A DNA stretch of 64,000 nucleotides from Methanococcoides vulcani (GCF_900111645.1 NZ_FOHQ01000002.1:124001-188000); one strand, 5' to 3'; positions 44,684 through 54,311 are shown, numbered from the stretch's first letter. Made by a program: numbers and translations. Notes: generated from the letters alone by a model not told the origin.

Positions 44684-45222
44684 ATTATTAAGTAACAATT
44701 TATATTTTTAGAAGTTAAGGTTTTCCCCTTAATACAGCTTTGTGTATAAATGGTTATATAATGCATGAGTGTATGTGATGAACTCCATTGTTCTTCGGTT
44801 AAGGAGTTTTTTGACTTATTGCTAATGGTTTTGGACAATATCAACTACCTGCACTTGTCGAATTTAAATACGAAGTGATCTCATTCTGCTGGTTCTATCA
44901 CTGGTATATTTTTGATCGAGTTCTGTAACTATGTGCTATTTATCACGATTCTTCATATTATTTGATGACATGGATGTCTTTTGACCATAACTGGCACACG
45001 TCGGGACTCTGTGTTCACAAATACAAGAAATGTAGACACAGTACTCATATTAGTGTACATTAAAACCGTTATTTAGTGGATGTTATGTCGAGGAAAGCAC
45101 AACTTTGCTTTACAACTCCAAAATATTAATTAACAACATTTATATGTAATAATAACCGTGAACTCCCCAGAACATATATCTAATTACAATATAAAAATCC
45201 ATTATAATATTCAGTGGTCATC
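44684..45222. other. Long AT-rich intergenic region before the dockerin beta-helix gene
   Basis: About 540 bases between divergent genes. A TTTATATG box lies near 45139-45147, about 80 bases before the 45223 ATG, and a TATA-like box at 44696-44710 serves the minus-strand gene. No open frame with recognisable product was seen in the middle, and no clear inverted repeats; it may be a remnant of a lost gene or a long leader. Confidence 0.4.
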
Positions 45223-48200
45223 ATGAAGAAACTAAAGTTATTGTTAATACTGTCATTCGTTTCGTTAATTATCATCCCAACTGCGTTGGGTAGTACTGCC
45301 CCGATCGTATATGTTGCCACAGATGGAAGTGGTGACTATAACTGTGATGGGACAGCAGACGAAGTTCAGATCAATCAGGCAACTGCGTTTGTGAATGCTC
45401 ATCCTGAATATGATACTGTGTACATCAAAGCTGGTAATTACGAAATAGCCGATACTGTCAGATTCTATTCAAATATGGACCTGCAGGGTGCAGGTGTAGA
45501 TAAGACCATCATAACATTGGTGGATGAATGTGGGTTTCCGCAATACCAATCATTGTTTGAGCCTGCTACGCGTGCAGCACACAATTTTAAGATCCATGAT
45601 TTTCAAATCGATGGGAACTACTTTTCACAAACGTATGTAAGGACTGTGTATGGTGAGCCTGCTATTCACGGGCGGAGTTTTATGGATGGGATCGGATTTC
45701 GGCATAATGGCCCTAATGGCGATCTTAGTGACCCGTATGATTTCGAGATCTATAACATGGAAATGCATCATATCGCAAATGATGGACTTAAGATCAACGG
45801 CGATGGAAAACCAGCTAATATGAACATCCATGACAATGAATTCTATTGGACAGGTCATGATGACATCTATATACATGGAGCTGATGGTGTATTCATTCAT
45901 GATAATCTCGTTTCAGTTTTGAATGGTGATTGTGGTTTCAGAATAGAAAACACCGATAATGTTGTGATCACTAACAATGTGATGCAGACCGACCCATCTG
46001 CATTACATGGTTTGTCTGCGATCTATCTATCCCTTACTGGAGCTTCATACACATGCCAGAATTATGATATTTCATATAATGAAATAAAAACCCATCAAGA
46101 ATTTGGTGTGGTTGTTTGTAACCGTGTGACCGGAACTCCTGCACTCGATAAAGCAAGTGATCTGTATATTCATCATAACCTGATCTACGACTCGACAGGT
46201 TACGGCTCATACAGTGGTGGGATCCAGATCAATGGTTGGGACAACACAGTAATTGAAAATAATGTGATCGATAGTAGTGAGGGAGATGGGATCATCACCC
46301 GTAACAGATTTGGAATGGGTACCACAACCGGCTACAAAATATACATCAGAAACAATATCATCACCGGCACAAATTATAACAGTGGTTTCTCATCAAGTGG
46401 GTATGGGATCAATAATTATCTTGCCTCAAGACATGATCTTATCCTGGATAACAACAATATATGGAACAACGAAAAAGGTAATTACCGCAATGTCGGCTCG
46501 TCTTCATCTGATTTCAATGTTGATCCATTGTTCGTTGATCGTGCAAATCATGATTACCATCTAAGGTCGGATTCACCGCTAATTAATGCAGGTATAGGTC
46601 CGTATGCAGATGGTGACTTTACACCATCTACGCCATCTACACCACCTACACCAAGTAACGCAGCACCTGTGCTGAGTTCAATTGGTGGTAAGACCGCTAC
46701 TGAAGGAAGTGCCCTAAGCTTTGTAATTACTGCTTCAGATGCTGATGGTGACAGCCTTATGTACTCTGCATCAGGTTTGCCAACCGGTGCAACATTTAAT
46801 GGTGCATCCAGAACATTCAGCTGGACTCCGGATGTAGGTCAGGCAGGCACTTATGGTGTAACTTTTGAAGTTACCGATGGAGAATTTACCGATTCTGAGA
46901 TCATATCCATTATTGTAAGCCCAGAAGGCTCTTCTGGAAACATGGTCGATACTGTGTACATCAATCGTTTACGTGAATCCACTCCTGAAACTGTGATCAC
47001 AGCAGACGGCTATGTGGATGTCGGAAATATTGATGGTGTAGGCAGCTACAGGGATGTCATGTGGTTTGACCTAAGCGATTACGAGCAAACAGACACTGTG
47101 ACCAGTGCAACTCTCTCATTGTCCTGGTATTATCCACAAAATGCTCCACGCAACCAAGACACAGTTGTTGAGGTCTACAGGGCAGCAGATTGGGAGCATT
47201 CAGAGGTAAGCTGGAATGAGAAATCTTCCGGTAGGCCATGGGATAATGCTGGTGGAGACTGGTTCGACAGGAATGGTGCAGCTCAGGGAAGCGTACCTTA
47301 CGCATCAATAACCTTTAGTGGCAGTGATGTTCCTGACAACGGCAACTATGAGTTCGATGTCACAGAACTGGTACAGGATTATGTCAGTGGTGAACATGCA
47401 AACACCGGTTTCTTCATCAAGGCACGTAATGAGCATGACAACTACATTGCTTTCGATGGTACCGGTTCCGTCAATGAGGTCAAGAAACCAAAACTGAAAG
47501 TAACCCATTCAACCACTAGCAATCTTGCTCCTGTGATGGACCCTATTGGCGACAAGACGATCGATGAAGGATCAACTCTGAACTTCATCGTAACTGCCTC
47601 TGATGCAGATGGTGACAGTCTCACATACTCAGCCACAGGTCTCCCGGTCGGCGCAACCTTTGATACCACTTCAGGTGAGTTCACCTGGACGCCATCAGAT
47701 GTTCCGGCAGGAACTTATGGTGTACGGTTCGAAGTTACTGATGGGGAACTTGCTGATTCAAAGGCTATCTTCATTAACGTGAATGCGATCAGCAATGATC
47801 CTTTGAATAATCTTCCGGTAATAACCGCATTCTCACCTGCTAATGATGCAGTCTTTGAGGAAGGAGATGTCATCAATATTGGAGTAACCGCCTCTGATGT
47901 AGATGGACAGGAATTAACTTATCTCCTGAAGATCGATGGAGTTATTGTCAGCACAACTTCCAGTTATGTATGGACCACTGATAAATCCCATGACGGAACT
48001 CATACCATCGAAGCAGTTGTAAGTGATGGAACCGATCAGGTGACATCCCAACACGTGCTCACTGTGATCAAGATCCTCCCACGCTGGGATGTAAATAAGG
48101 ATGGTGTGGTGAACATTCTGGACGTCACCATAGTAGCTCAGAACCTCGGTACTGACAAACCACATCCAAGCTGGGATGTAAATCAGGATGGCGAAGTAAA

Positions 48201-48252
48201 CATCCAGGATCTCACCATTGTAGCACATTACTTCGGTGAAACGATAGAGTGA
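45223..48252 (+). CDS. Secreted disaggregatase-like beta-helix protein with Ig-like, DNRLRE and dockerin domains
   Basis: A 1009-aa modular protein: signal peptide 1-25; parallel beta-helix at about 28-445; a TPSTPSTPPTPS linker near 467; an Ig/cadherin-like domain at about 482-567; a disaggregatase-related DNRLRE domain at about 570-762 (TVYINRLRESTPE, VMWFDLSDY, DWEHSEVSWNEK, FDVTELVQDYVSG); two more Ig-like domains at about 768-950; and a type I dockerin at 953-1007 (DVNKDGVVNILDVTIVAQNL and DVNQDGEVNIQDLTIVAHYF). Related proteins in Methanosarcina are linked to breaking the methanochondroitin matrix. The dockerin predicts binding to a cohesin. ATG 45223 precedes MKKLKLLLIL. Confidence 0.85.
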   Translation: MKKLKLLLILSFVSLIIIPTALGSTAPIVYVATDGSGDYNCDGTADEVQINQATAFVNAHPEYDTVYIKAGNYEIADTVRFYSNMDLQGAGVDKTIITLVDECGFPQYQSLFEPATRAAHNFKIHDFQIDGNYFSQTYVRTVYGEPAIHGRSFMDGIGFRHNGPNGDLSDPYDFEIYNMEMHHIANDGLKINGDGKPANMNIHDNEFYWTGHDDIYIHGADGVFIHDNLVSVLNGDCGFRIENTDNVVITNNVMQTDPSALHGLSAIYLSLTGASYTCQNYDISYNEIKTHQEFGVVVCNRVTGTPALDKASDLYIHHNLIYDSTGYGSYSGGIQINGWDNTVIENNVIDSSEGDGIITRNRFGMGTTTGYKIYIRNNIITGTNYNSGFSSSGYGINNYLASRHDLILDNNNIWNNEKGNYRNVGSSSSDFNVDPLFVDRANHDYHLRSDSPLINAGIGPYADGDFTPSTPSTPPTPSNAAPVLSSIGGKTATEGSALSFVITASDADGDSLMYSASGLPTGATFNGASRTFSWTPDVGQAGTYGVTFEVTDGEFTDSEIISIIVSPEGSSGNMVDTVYINRLRESTPETVITADGYVDVGNIDGVGSYRDVMWFDLSDYEQTDTVTSATLSLSWYYPQNAPRNQDTVVEVYRAADWEHSEVSWNEKSSGRPWDNAGGDWFDRNGAAQGSVPYASITFSGSDVPDNGNYEFDVTELVQDYVSGEHANTGFFIKARNEHDNYIAFDGTGSVNEVKKPKLKVTHSTTSNLAPVMDPIGDKTIDEGSTLNFIVTASDADGDSLTYSATGLPVGATFDTTSGEFTWTPSDVPAGTYGVRFEVTDGELADSKAIFINVNAISNDPLNNLPVITAFSPANDAVFEEGDVINIGVTASDVDGQELTYLLKIDGVIVSTTSSYVWTTDKSHDGTHTIEAVVSDGTDQVTSQHVLTVIKILPRWDVNKDGVVNILDVTIVAQNLGTDKPHPSWDVNQDGEVNIQDLTIVAHYFGETIE

Positions 48253-48277
48253 GATGCAGATTCTGCATCTCTTTTTT
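48251..48277 (+). terminator. Hairpin terminator after the dockerin protein gene
   Basis: GAGATGCAG-ATT-CTGCATCTC is a perfect 9-bp stem with a 3-base loop beginning at the TGA stop, followed by six T and further T-rich sequence. Confidence 0.8.
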
Positions 48278-48333
48278 CTTCTTTTTCTTTATGTCAGGCT
48301 TTTTTTACTTTTTTCCTCTCTCAATTCATTGCT

Positions 48334-48912
48334 CCCGAAACGCTGCCATCATATCAGCACAATTATAATCTGACTCCCGGAGCACCAGGTGGTTCTTCTC
48401 CCCCTTATCCCCATACGCAATGCCGGAAACGTGCCAGTGCATATCCTCAAGCCCTTCCCGGCCGGGATATTCCTCCACCTTCCCGTGCACGCCCCTGAAC
48501 TCTTCCAGTGTGTTATACTCCCCGCTGCTTCGTGCGTGCAGATGCGAGAAATCGATACAGGGCATGACCCCCTCGATGGCTAACGCCATCATCAGGGTCT
48601 CCTCCCGGCTGCCGAATTGCGTCGGTTTGCCGGTGGTCTTTCGGGCGAAGCACAGCGTCGATGCCCTCGTCCTCAAGTCGTGATGCAAGCCTGCCAAGCA
48701 GCCCGCTGACCCTTTCAAGCACTTCCTCACTGCCCTGCTTGTGGTGGCAGGCAGGATGGAATAATGGATGATGCACCGCAGAGTGCACCGATGCGGACCG
48801 ACTGGCAGATGCGCTCGATACTGGCCTCGATCTTCTCGTCCCAGGGATTTGTGTATGTGGGGGTGGTATGAATTTGTGAGGGTTTTTGGTGAGGATGTGT
48901 ATTTGTGTATCT
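48334..48912 (-). pseudogene. Degraded second copy of the endonuclease-IV-like gene
   Basis: The stretch matches 20465-20973 at high identity (about 85-90% by eye), with a +1 change in the GGTGGTCTTTCGGGCG segment, a 2-base loss near GGATGGAATAATGG and missing C-terminal 30 codons. After CGATCTTCTCGTCCC it jumps to sequence matching 21527-21604, so the N-terminal part of nfo and all of the 110-codon gene have been deleted between short TTCTC-TCC repeats. The reading frame is broken and has no start. It is a direct repeat of the intact copy. Confidence 0.9.
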
Positions 48913-49220
48913 TGGATTATATGTGTTTCTGGAAGTGTATATGATATTTCGTTCATCTGGAATGGTTGAACACATGCGACCGGTGTCTATTATTTTATTT
49001 TTCGAATAATTATGATGCAAAAATAGTACGAATATGTGTATATGCGAAATACGATATAGATTTGTCAAATGATTGAAAACGCATCCAATGTCCTTTACTT
49101 ATTGCAACTTTCTAAGAGAGTATTATCTAAAACAAGTATATTTATATAATATGTTTCTGTTCTCTGCACTTCTTATAGGGTATCTAATGGTGTGCAGTTA
49201 GTACAATTAGGGTGGATAAT
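48913..49220. other. AT-rich gap between the nfo remnant and the GT2 gene
   Basis: About 310 bases, rich in A and T, with TATATTTATATAATATG at about 49136-49152 as a plausible promoter, 70-80 bases before the ATG at 49221. No gene is visible. Confidence 0.45.
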
Positions 49221-50282
49221 ATGAGCGACGAAAGTGGATCCGTTCAGGGTACATAGGATTACAGCTGTTACAGCAGGACCGGCATAACCGCTGTACTGCC
49301 TGCGTTCAACGAAGGTGTCTCCATCGGGAGTGTGGTGCTCCTTACAAGACACTACGTTGACGAGGTAATAGTGGTCGATGACGGCAGCAGTGACAATACT
49401 GCGAAGATCGCTGAAATGGCCGGTGCAAGGGTCATCGTGCATTCCCGGAACATGGGGAAAGGTGCAGCACTGCGAACAGGCTTTGACGCTGCAAAGAACT
49501 CCCGCGTGATCGTGACCCTGGACACTGACGGCCAGCACGACCCCCAGCAGATCCCCTGCCTTGTAGCTCCTATCCTTTCAGGCCAGGCTGACATGGTGAA
49601 CGGCAGCAGATACCTGCACGGCAAGGAGACCGACACCCCCTCATACAGGAGGGTCGGCCAGACAGTGCTCGATCATGCTACCAAGCTTAACAGCGGAATA
49701 CACATCACCGACACCCAGAGCGGTTTCAGGGCCTTCTCAGGCCACACATACGATGCCTTCCGCTTCAAAGCCGACAACCTCGCCATCGAAAGCGAGATGC
49801 TCGCAGATGCCTCCAAAGCAGGTCTGCGAATAAAAGAAGTGGATATAGATGTCCGCTACGACGTGGACTGCTCCACCGAACACCCCGTAAAACATGGCAT
49901 AGGAGTTCTTGTAAAGATTCTCAGGGACATGGAGTTCAACAAACCCCTGTACTATTTCACAGTTCCCGGCATGGTAATTGGCCTGACCGGCCTGTATTTC
50001 GGAATGAGATCCCTGCAGACCTTCTATCTTGGTGGGAGCCTCAATTTCGGCCCAACGATGCTAATGGTAATGCTGACCATCGTAGGCACTTTCATGGCAT
50101 TCACAGGACTTATCCTGCACTCGATCGCAAGGACCATTCACATGCTTGTTCCAAAGCCTTCGTTCGCTCATCCCAATCCTGAACATGTGAGTGTGGACGA
50201 GGATGCTGAAGAGGAAGAGGTTGAGGCTGTGGCAGTGAAGAAGGCTGGTGAGGTGAAGGTTGCTGCGGATGTGCAGCGGTGA
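49221..50282 (+). CDS. GT2 glycosyltransferase (dolichol-phosphate-mannose-synthase-like) with an in-frame TAG at codon 12
   Basis: ATG 49221 has a good ribosome site (AGGGTGGAT) and reads MSDESGSVQGT, TAG (49254-49256), DYSCYSRTGITAVLPAFNEG and onward to 50282, 353 codons. The GT-A domain is complete past the TAG: ITAVLPAFNE, VIVVDDGSSDNTA, TLDTDGQHDPQQIP (DxD), MVNGSRY, DTQSGFRAFS. Two helices at about 245-265 and 275-300 and an acidic tail follow. No ATG, GTG or TTG lies between the TAG and GTG 49332, which is already inside the fold, so a working protein would need UAG read as pyrrolysine. Otherwise it is a nonsense mutant. Confidence 0.75.
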
Positions 50283-50354
50283 GTGGTTTTTGATAAAAAT
50301 TATCAAAAAAGCTTTGTGAATTGAAATACCGACTTGATACGGAAATATGATTTT

Positions 50355-50364
50355 TGTGTATATA
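50355..50364 (+). promoter_or_regulatory. TATA-like box upstream of the 50410 glycosyltransferase
   Basis: TGTGTATATAG about 50 bases before the ATG at 50410. It would start the six- or seven-gene unit running to 58398. Confidence 0.45.
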
Positions 50365-50409
50365 GTCCAATAATTAATTACTGTAATAGTTTAAATTCAG
50401 GTAGGTCAG

Positions 50410-51663
50410 ATGAGGATCCTTATAATATCTCAGCATTTTCCGCCAGAGCGTTCAGGGAATGCTTCTCGCATATTCGATATGTCAAATCATCTTCAAAAAT
50501 CAGGTGAAGATGTTACTGTGCTTTCTCCTCATCCTAACTTTCCTCATGGTTCATTTAATAGGAAATGGTCCTTTTCTGAATCAAAGAAGGTCAATGAAAT
50601 AAATTTAGTAAATCTTTTGGCATGGCAGCCAAATGCCAAGGATCCTGGTTTCGTTAGCAGGATGGCATACTATCTATCGTTCCCAATGCATACGATTTTA
50701 TGGATTCTTCTCCATCATCGTAAATTTGATGTAATTATCACTTCTGCACCTCCGATATTCACAGGATTTGGGGGATTATTTTCCAAGGTCCTTTTCAGGA
50801 AAAAATGGGTTATGGACGTAAGGGATCTATGGATAAATGCATCTATATCACTGGGCTTCCTGAAAGAAGGCAGTTTTTTTGAAAAGATCAGCCGGATGTA
50901 TGAACAGGGCTGTTATTCAAGAGCAGATCTTATCAGTGGTACTACCCAGGAACTCGGTGAAGACATTTTACGAACTTACAGGAATATTGATGAGAACAAG
51001 GTGAAAGTAACTCCCAATGGAGTTGATATTGAGCTTTTCTATCCTGTTGATGTTCCAAAGAAGAACCAGATGATCTATGCAGGGAATATCGGTCATGCAC
51101 AGGATCTGGAAAACGTGATACTTTCTTTGAAGAAGATCAATGAAAAGTTCGATCTGAAGCTTATAATTGCTGGTGATGGAGACATCAAAGAGGATCTTAT
51201 GAAGGTAACATCTGAGAACGGACTTGATGATCTGGTCGAATTCCCTGGCATGGTCCCAAGGGAATCCGTCCCTAAAATGTTCTCTGAATCACTGATCGGT
51301 CTTGCACCACTGAAGAAGTTGAAGACACTTGAATATGCAGTGCCTACAAAGGCATATGAGTGCATGGCATGTGGAATTCCCTTTGTGGGTTGTGGAGAAG
51401 GCGAGATCAGAAAACTTGCAGAAACCTCTGGTGGAGGAGTCATTGCAGAGAACTCTGCAGATGACATTGCTGCTACTATATTGGATTTATTGGAAGATCC
51501 CCAGAAGATGGATGAGATGGGGAAAAAAGGGCGTGCTTTTGTTGAAAAGAACTACAGTCGTAAGCAAATTGCTGCCGGATTAAAAGAGAACCTCCACAAC
51601 ATCGGTACTGAAAAAATGAACATCGATTACAGTGATGGTATAGGATATGCAGGATCTGAATAA
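50410..51663 (+). CDS. Family 4 glycosyltransferase (WbuB/FucNAc-transferase-like)
   Basis: A 417-aa GT-B enzyme starting MRILIISQHFPPERSGNASR, where the glycine-rich first loop contacts the acceptor. VMDVRDLWINASISLG is typical of WbuB-like members that act on undecaprenyl- or dolichyl-linked amino sugars. The donor half begins MIYAGNIGHAQDLENVI; the motif is KAYECMACGIPFVGCGEGEI. AGGT precedes the ATG. Its 3' end overlaps the next gene by 17 bases. Confidence 0.87.
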   Translation: MRILIISQHFPPERSGNASRIFDMSNHLQKSGEDVTVLSPHPNFPHGSFNRKWSFSESKKVNEINLVNLLAWQPNAKDPGFVSRMAYYLSFPMHTILWILLHHRKFDVIITSAPPIFTGFGGLFSKVLFRKKWVMDVRDLWINASISLGFLKEGSFFEKISRMYEQGCYSRADLISGTTQELGEDILRTYRNIDENKVKVTPNGVDIELFYPVDVPKKNQMIYAGNIGHAQDLENVILSLKKINEKFDLKLIIAGDGDIKEDLMKVTSENGLDDLVEFPGMVPRESVPKMFSESLIGLAPLKKLKTLEYAVPTKAYECMACGIPFVGCGEGEIRKLAETSGGGVIAENSADDIAATILDLLEDPQKMDEMGKKGRAFVEKNYSRKQIAAGLKENLHNIGTEKMNIDYSDGIGYAGSE

Positions 51664-52879
51664 TCGCATCTACAGAACAATATCCCATATAATTGAGAAT
51701 GGGATCTATCCAAATCTGAAGATAGAGGACGATGTAGCCTATACTATAGACCCGGTTTATGGAATTGCAAGGAACAGGGTCAATGCCGAATGTGTCAAGA
51801 CACTGATAAGGATCAATGGAATGGATGGAAAAGACCATACCGAGATCATAGAGAAACTCCTGAACCAGCTTGTTAAAAAGCAGAGTCCTGATGGTTGCTG
51901 GAACGAGATCCATGTCAAATACGATGAGCCTTCAGCACTTATTACATCCATTGTTGGTGAAGCACTTCTTGATGGATATGTCGCCCTCCGGAGAAAAGAC
52001 CTCGAAAGAACGATCCAGCTTGCAAAGGATTTCGTACTTGCAAACTATACCTCTCCGGGATATTTCAAAAAATCTTCCGTATATGTTGCGGACCACCTTA
52101 ATGTGGATGCCACCTGCGGAGCATTTATTGCAAAATATGGCAAGGTGTTCTCCGATGAAGAGTGCATTGAGATCGCAAAGAAAACCGCTGAGCATATCTG
52201 CAAATACCAGTTCCCTGATGGAGCTTATCCTTATACCAATGAAAACCACGGGAACTATCAATACGGTCTTGAGATCCCCTGCATCCATTACCAGGGCGTG
52301 ACGATCTACTACCTTTTGAAGATCATCGATGCGCTTGAAAGCAACTGGCTTGACCAGGAGCTTAAGAAAGGGATCGAATGGCTGGCATCCGTACAATACA
52401 ATGATGGACGATTCGATTGGTCCAAAAGCGGATTGATGTTTGCCTATTACCTAAGCGGTGCCTACGCATTTGCAATCCCCTGCTTCCTATATGGAAACAA
52501 ATGGGACAGCAGATACATACAAAATTCAGAGAAGGCAATGGACGTCCTGGAGAACAATATCAGGGACATTGCAAACAGATGGGAAAGTGCATCAATGAAA
52601 AGCCTTCCATCCTCATTGATCACCTCGATCAGAACTGCCAATCTAGGAGATTACCCTATCAAACACAGAGCCTTCAGGTTTGGTTACGGGATGTATAGGC
52701 AGTATGCAAGACGCAGATTCGCAGATACAGTGGACCCGAAATTATTCAACTTATTATCATCGGTAATGGGGATCGAAACATCAACTATAGAACCGGATAA
52801 CAACTTCCCGGATATTTTCATGACATCTGAGATACTGGATTGTTTAAGTTATTCATTAGATCATATGGTGGTTGATTGA
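51647..52879 (+). CDS. Alpha/alpha-toroid protein of a glycan cluster, function unknown
   Basis: A 410-aa soluble protein of repeated paired helices with Q-x-x-D-G-x-W/Y motifs (KKQSPDGCWNEIH, KYQFPDGAYPYTNE, SVQYNDGRFDWSK), as in terpenoid-cyclase/prenyltransferase-like, polysaccharide-lyase-like and glucuronyl-epimerase-like (alpha/alpha) barrels. Position 96-110 (VKYDEPSALITSIVG) may form part of the cavity. It overlaps the upstream GT4 gene and is followed directly by the CapK-like gene, so a step on the glycan, such as epimerisation or lysis, is a reasonable guess. I cannot name the reaction. Confidence 0.6.
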   Translation: MQDLNNRIYRTISHIIENGIYPNLKIEDDVAYTIDPVYGIARNRVNAECVKTLIRINGMDGKDHTEIIEKLLNQLVKKQSPDGCWNEIHVKYDEPSALITSIVGEALLDGYVALRRKDLERTIQLAKDFVLANYTSPGYFKKSSVYVADHLNVDATCGAFIAKYGKVFSDEECIEIAKKTAEHICKYQFPDGAYPYTNENHGNYQYGLEIPCIHYQGVTIYYLLKIIDALESNWLDQELKKGIEWLASVQYNDGRFDWSKSGLMFAYYLSGAYAFAIPCFLYGNKWDSRYIQNSEKAMDVLENNIRDIANRWESASMKSLPSSLITSIRTANLGDYPIKHRAFRFGYGMYRQYARRRFADTVDPKLFNLLSSVMGIETSTIEPDNNFPDIFMTSEILDCLSYSLDHMVVD

Positions 52880-52880
52880 T

Positions 52881-54311
52881 ATGATCCCAGAATTAGCAAA
52901 ATTTCCTAAATTAGAGAAAATACTGGCTTCAGCATATGACAATTGCCCATACTATCTTCATAACCTTGCAGTGTCTGCATATGGCTATTATTATAGGAAA
53001 CAAAACTTAAATGAGCGTGTTTTTAGCCACCTAAATGAATTGGAAAAAACCCAATACTACAACAGATCAGACTTAGAAGAATACCAAAATAAAAAATTAA
53101 GGTCATTGGTAAAACACGCTTATGAAAATGTCCCATATTATCATAGAATATTCAAGGCTAACAATCTGACTCCTGATGATATAAGGACTAAAGATGATCT
53201 GGTGAAATTACCATATCTAACAAAAGATGATATTCGTCATAATTTCCAAGATCTCATCGCAAAGAATTATGACATCAAGGAATTGCAACTGGTGCATACA
53301 AGCGGAACAACTGGCTCTCCATTAAAATTCTACTGGGATAAAAATCTAATGGAAATGGAGAATGCATTTATTCGAAGACACTGGGGATGGGCAGGTTTTG
53401 GTATCAATGATCAGCGTGTCACTCTAAGGGGGAACGTGATCGTTCCATTGTCCAAAAAGAAGAAACCTTTCTGGAGATATAATCTCCCTGAAAAGCAGGT
53501 GTTTTTTTCATCATTTCATATGAATAATGAAACACTTCCAGATTACGTGGAAAAAATTAGAAAAATATCTCCAAAAGCAATACAGGGATACCCTTCAACA
53601 ATTTACACTTTGGCTAGATACATGCTTGATAATGATGTTGTAATTCCAGTAGATGCTGTTTTCACATCATCTGAGCCCATATACTCTGTTCAAAGGGAGA
53701 CGATTGAAAAACAGTTCCAGTGCAAAATATATGATCTATACGGTCTGTCTGAGCGTACACTAGCTTCAGGACAGTGTTCGCATGGAAATTACCACATCTA
53801 TTCTGAGTACGGTATTGTTGAATTAACAAAAGATGATAAAATCATAGACAACTATGATGAAATTGGTGAAATTGTTTCAACGGGTTTGAATAACTATGGA
53901 ATGCCCCTAATTAGATACAAAACAGGAGATGTTACTAGATTAAAGGAAGGGGAATGTGAGTGTGGAAGAAGTCTACCTCTTATGGAAGCCGTAGAAACAA
54001 AATTAGAGGACATGATTATGACTCCCGAGGGAAACGTCTTATCATCATCTGTCATGACGCACCCATTTAAGCCACTGGTAAACATTGAAAGATCCCAGAT
54101 CATCCAAGAATCTATAGATAGGATCATAATTAAAATTGTAAAAAGACCTGAATATTCTGAAAAAGATAGTGAATTATTGCTAAATGAGTTTCGTTCAAGG
54201 GTTGGTCCTAATATGGGTATCAATCTGGAGTTCGTTGATGAAATCTCTCGGACAAAGGCTGGAAAATATAGATGGATAATTTCGAAAGTTACCAACGATC
54301 TTGAAAAATGA
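52881..54311 (+). CDS. Phenylacetate-CoA ligase-like (PaaK/CapK) adenylating enzyme
   Basis: A 476-aa ANL-superfamily member. It has VHTSGTTGSPLKFYWD (ATP loop), IYDLYGLSER, YGMPLIRYKTGD, CECGRSLPLME and the terminal RTKAGKYRWI with the conserved lysine. Compared with the member at 43352 it is moderately diverged but has the same layout. GGTGGTTGAT precedes ATG 52881, one base after the upstream TGA. Likely role: activation of a carboxylic acid for attachment to a sugar. Confidence 0.83.
   Translation: MIPELAKFPKLEKILASAYDNCPYYLHNLAVSAYGYYYRKQNLNERVFSHLNELEKTQYYNRSDLEEYQNKKLRSLVKHAYENVPYYHRIFKANNLTPDDIRTKDDLVKLPYLTKDDIRHNFQDLIAKNYDIKELQLVHTSGTTGSPLKFYWDKNLMEMENAFIRRHWGWAGFGINDQRVTLRGNVIVPLSKKKKPFWRYNLPEKQVFFSSFHMNNETLPDYVEKIRKISPKAIQGYPSTIYTLARYMLDNDVVIPVDAVFTSSEPIYSVQRETIEKQFQCKIYDLYGLSERTLASGQCSHGNYHIYSEYGIVELTKDDKIIDNYDEIGEIVSTGLNNYGMPLIRYKTGDVTRLKEGECECGRSLPLMEAVETKLEDMIMTPEGNVLSSSVMTHPFKPLVNIERSQIIQESIDRIIIKIVKRPEYSEKDSELLLNEFRSRVGPNMGINLEFVDEISRTKAGKYRWIISKVTNDLEK

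Noticed and set aside
48513-48956. 147-codon frame over the nfo remnant
   Set aside because: It joins pieces of several frames of the degraded gene with upstream non-coding DNA.
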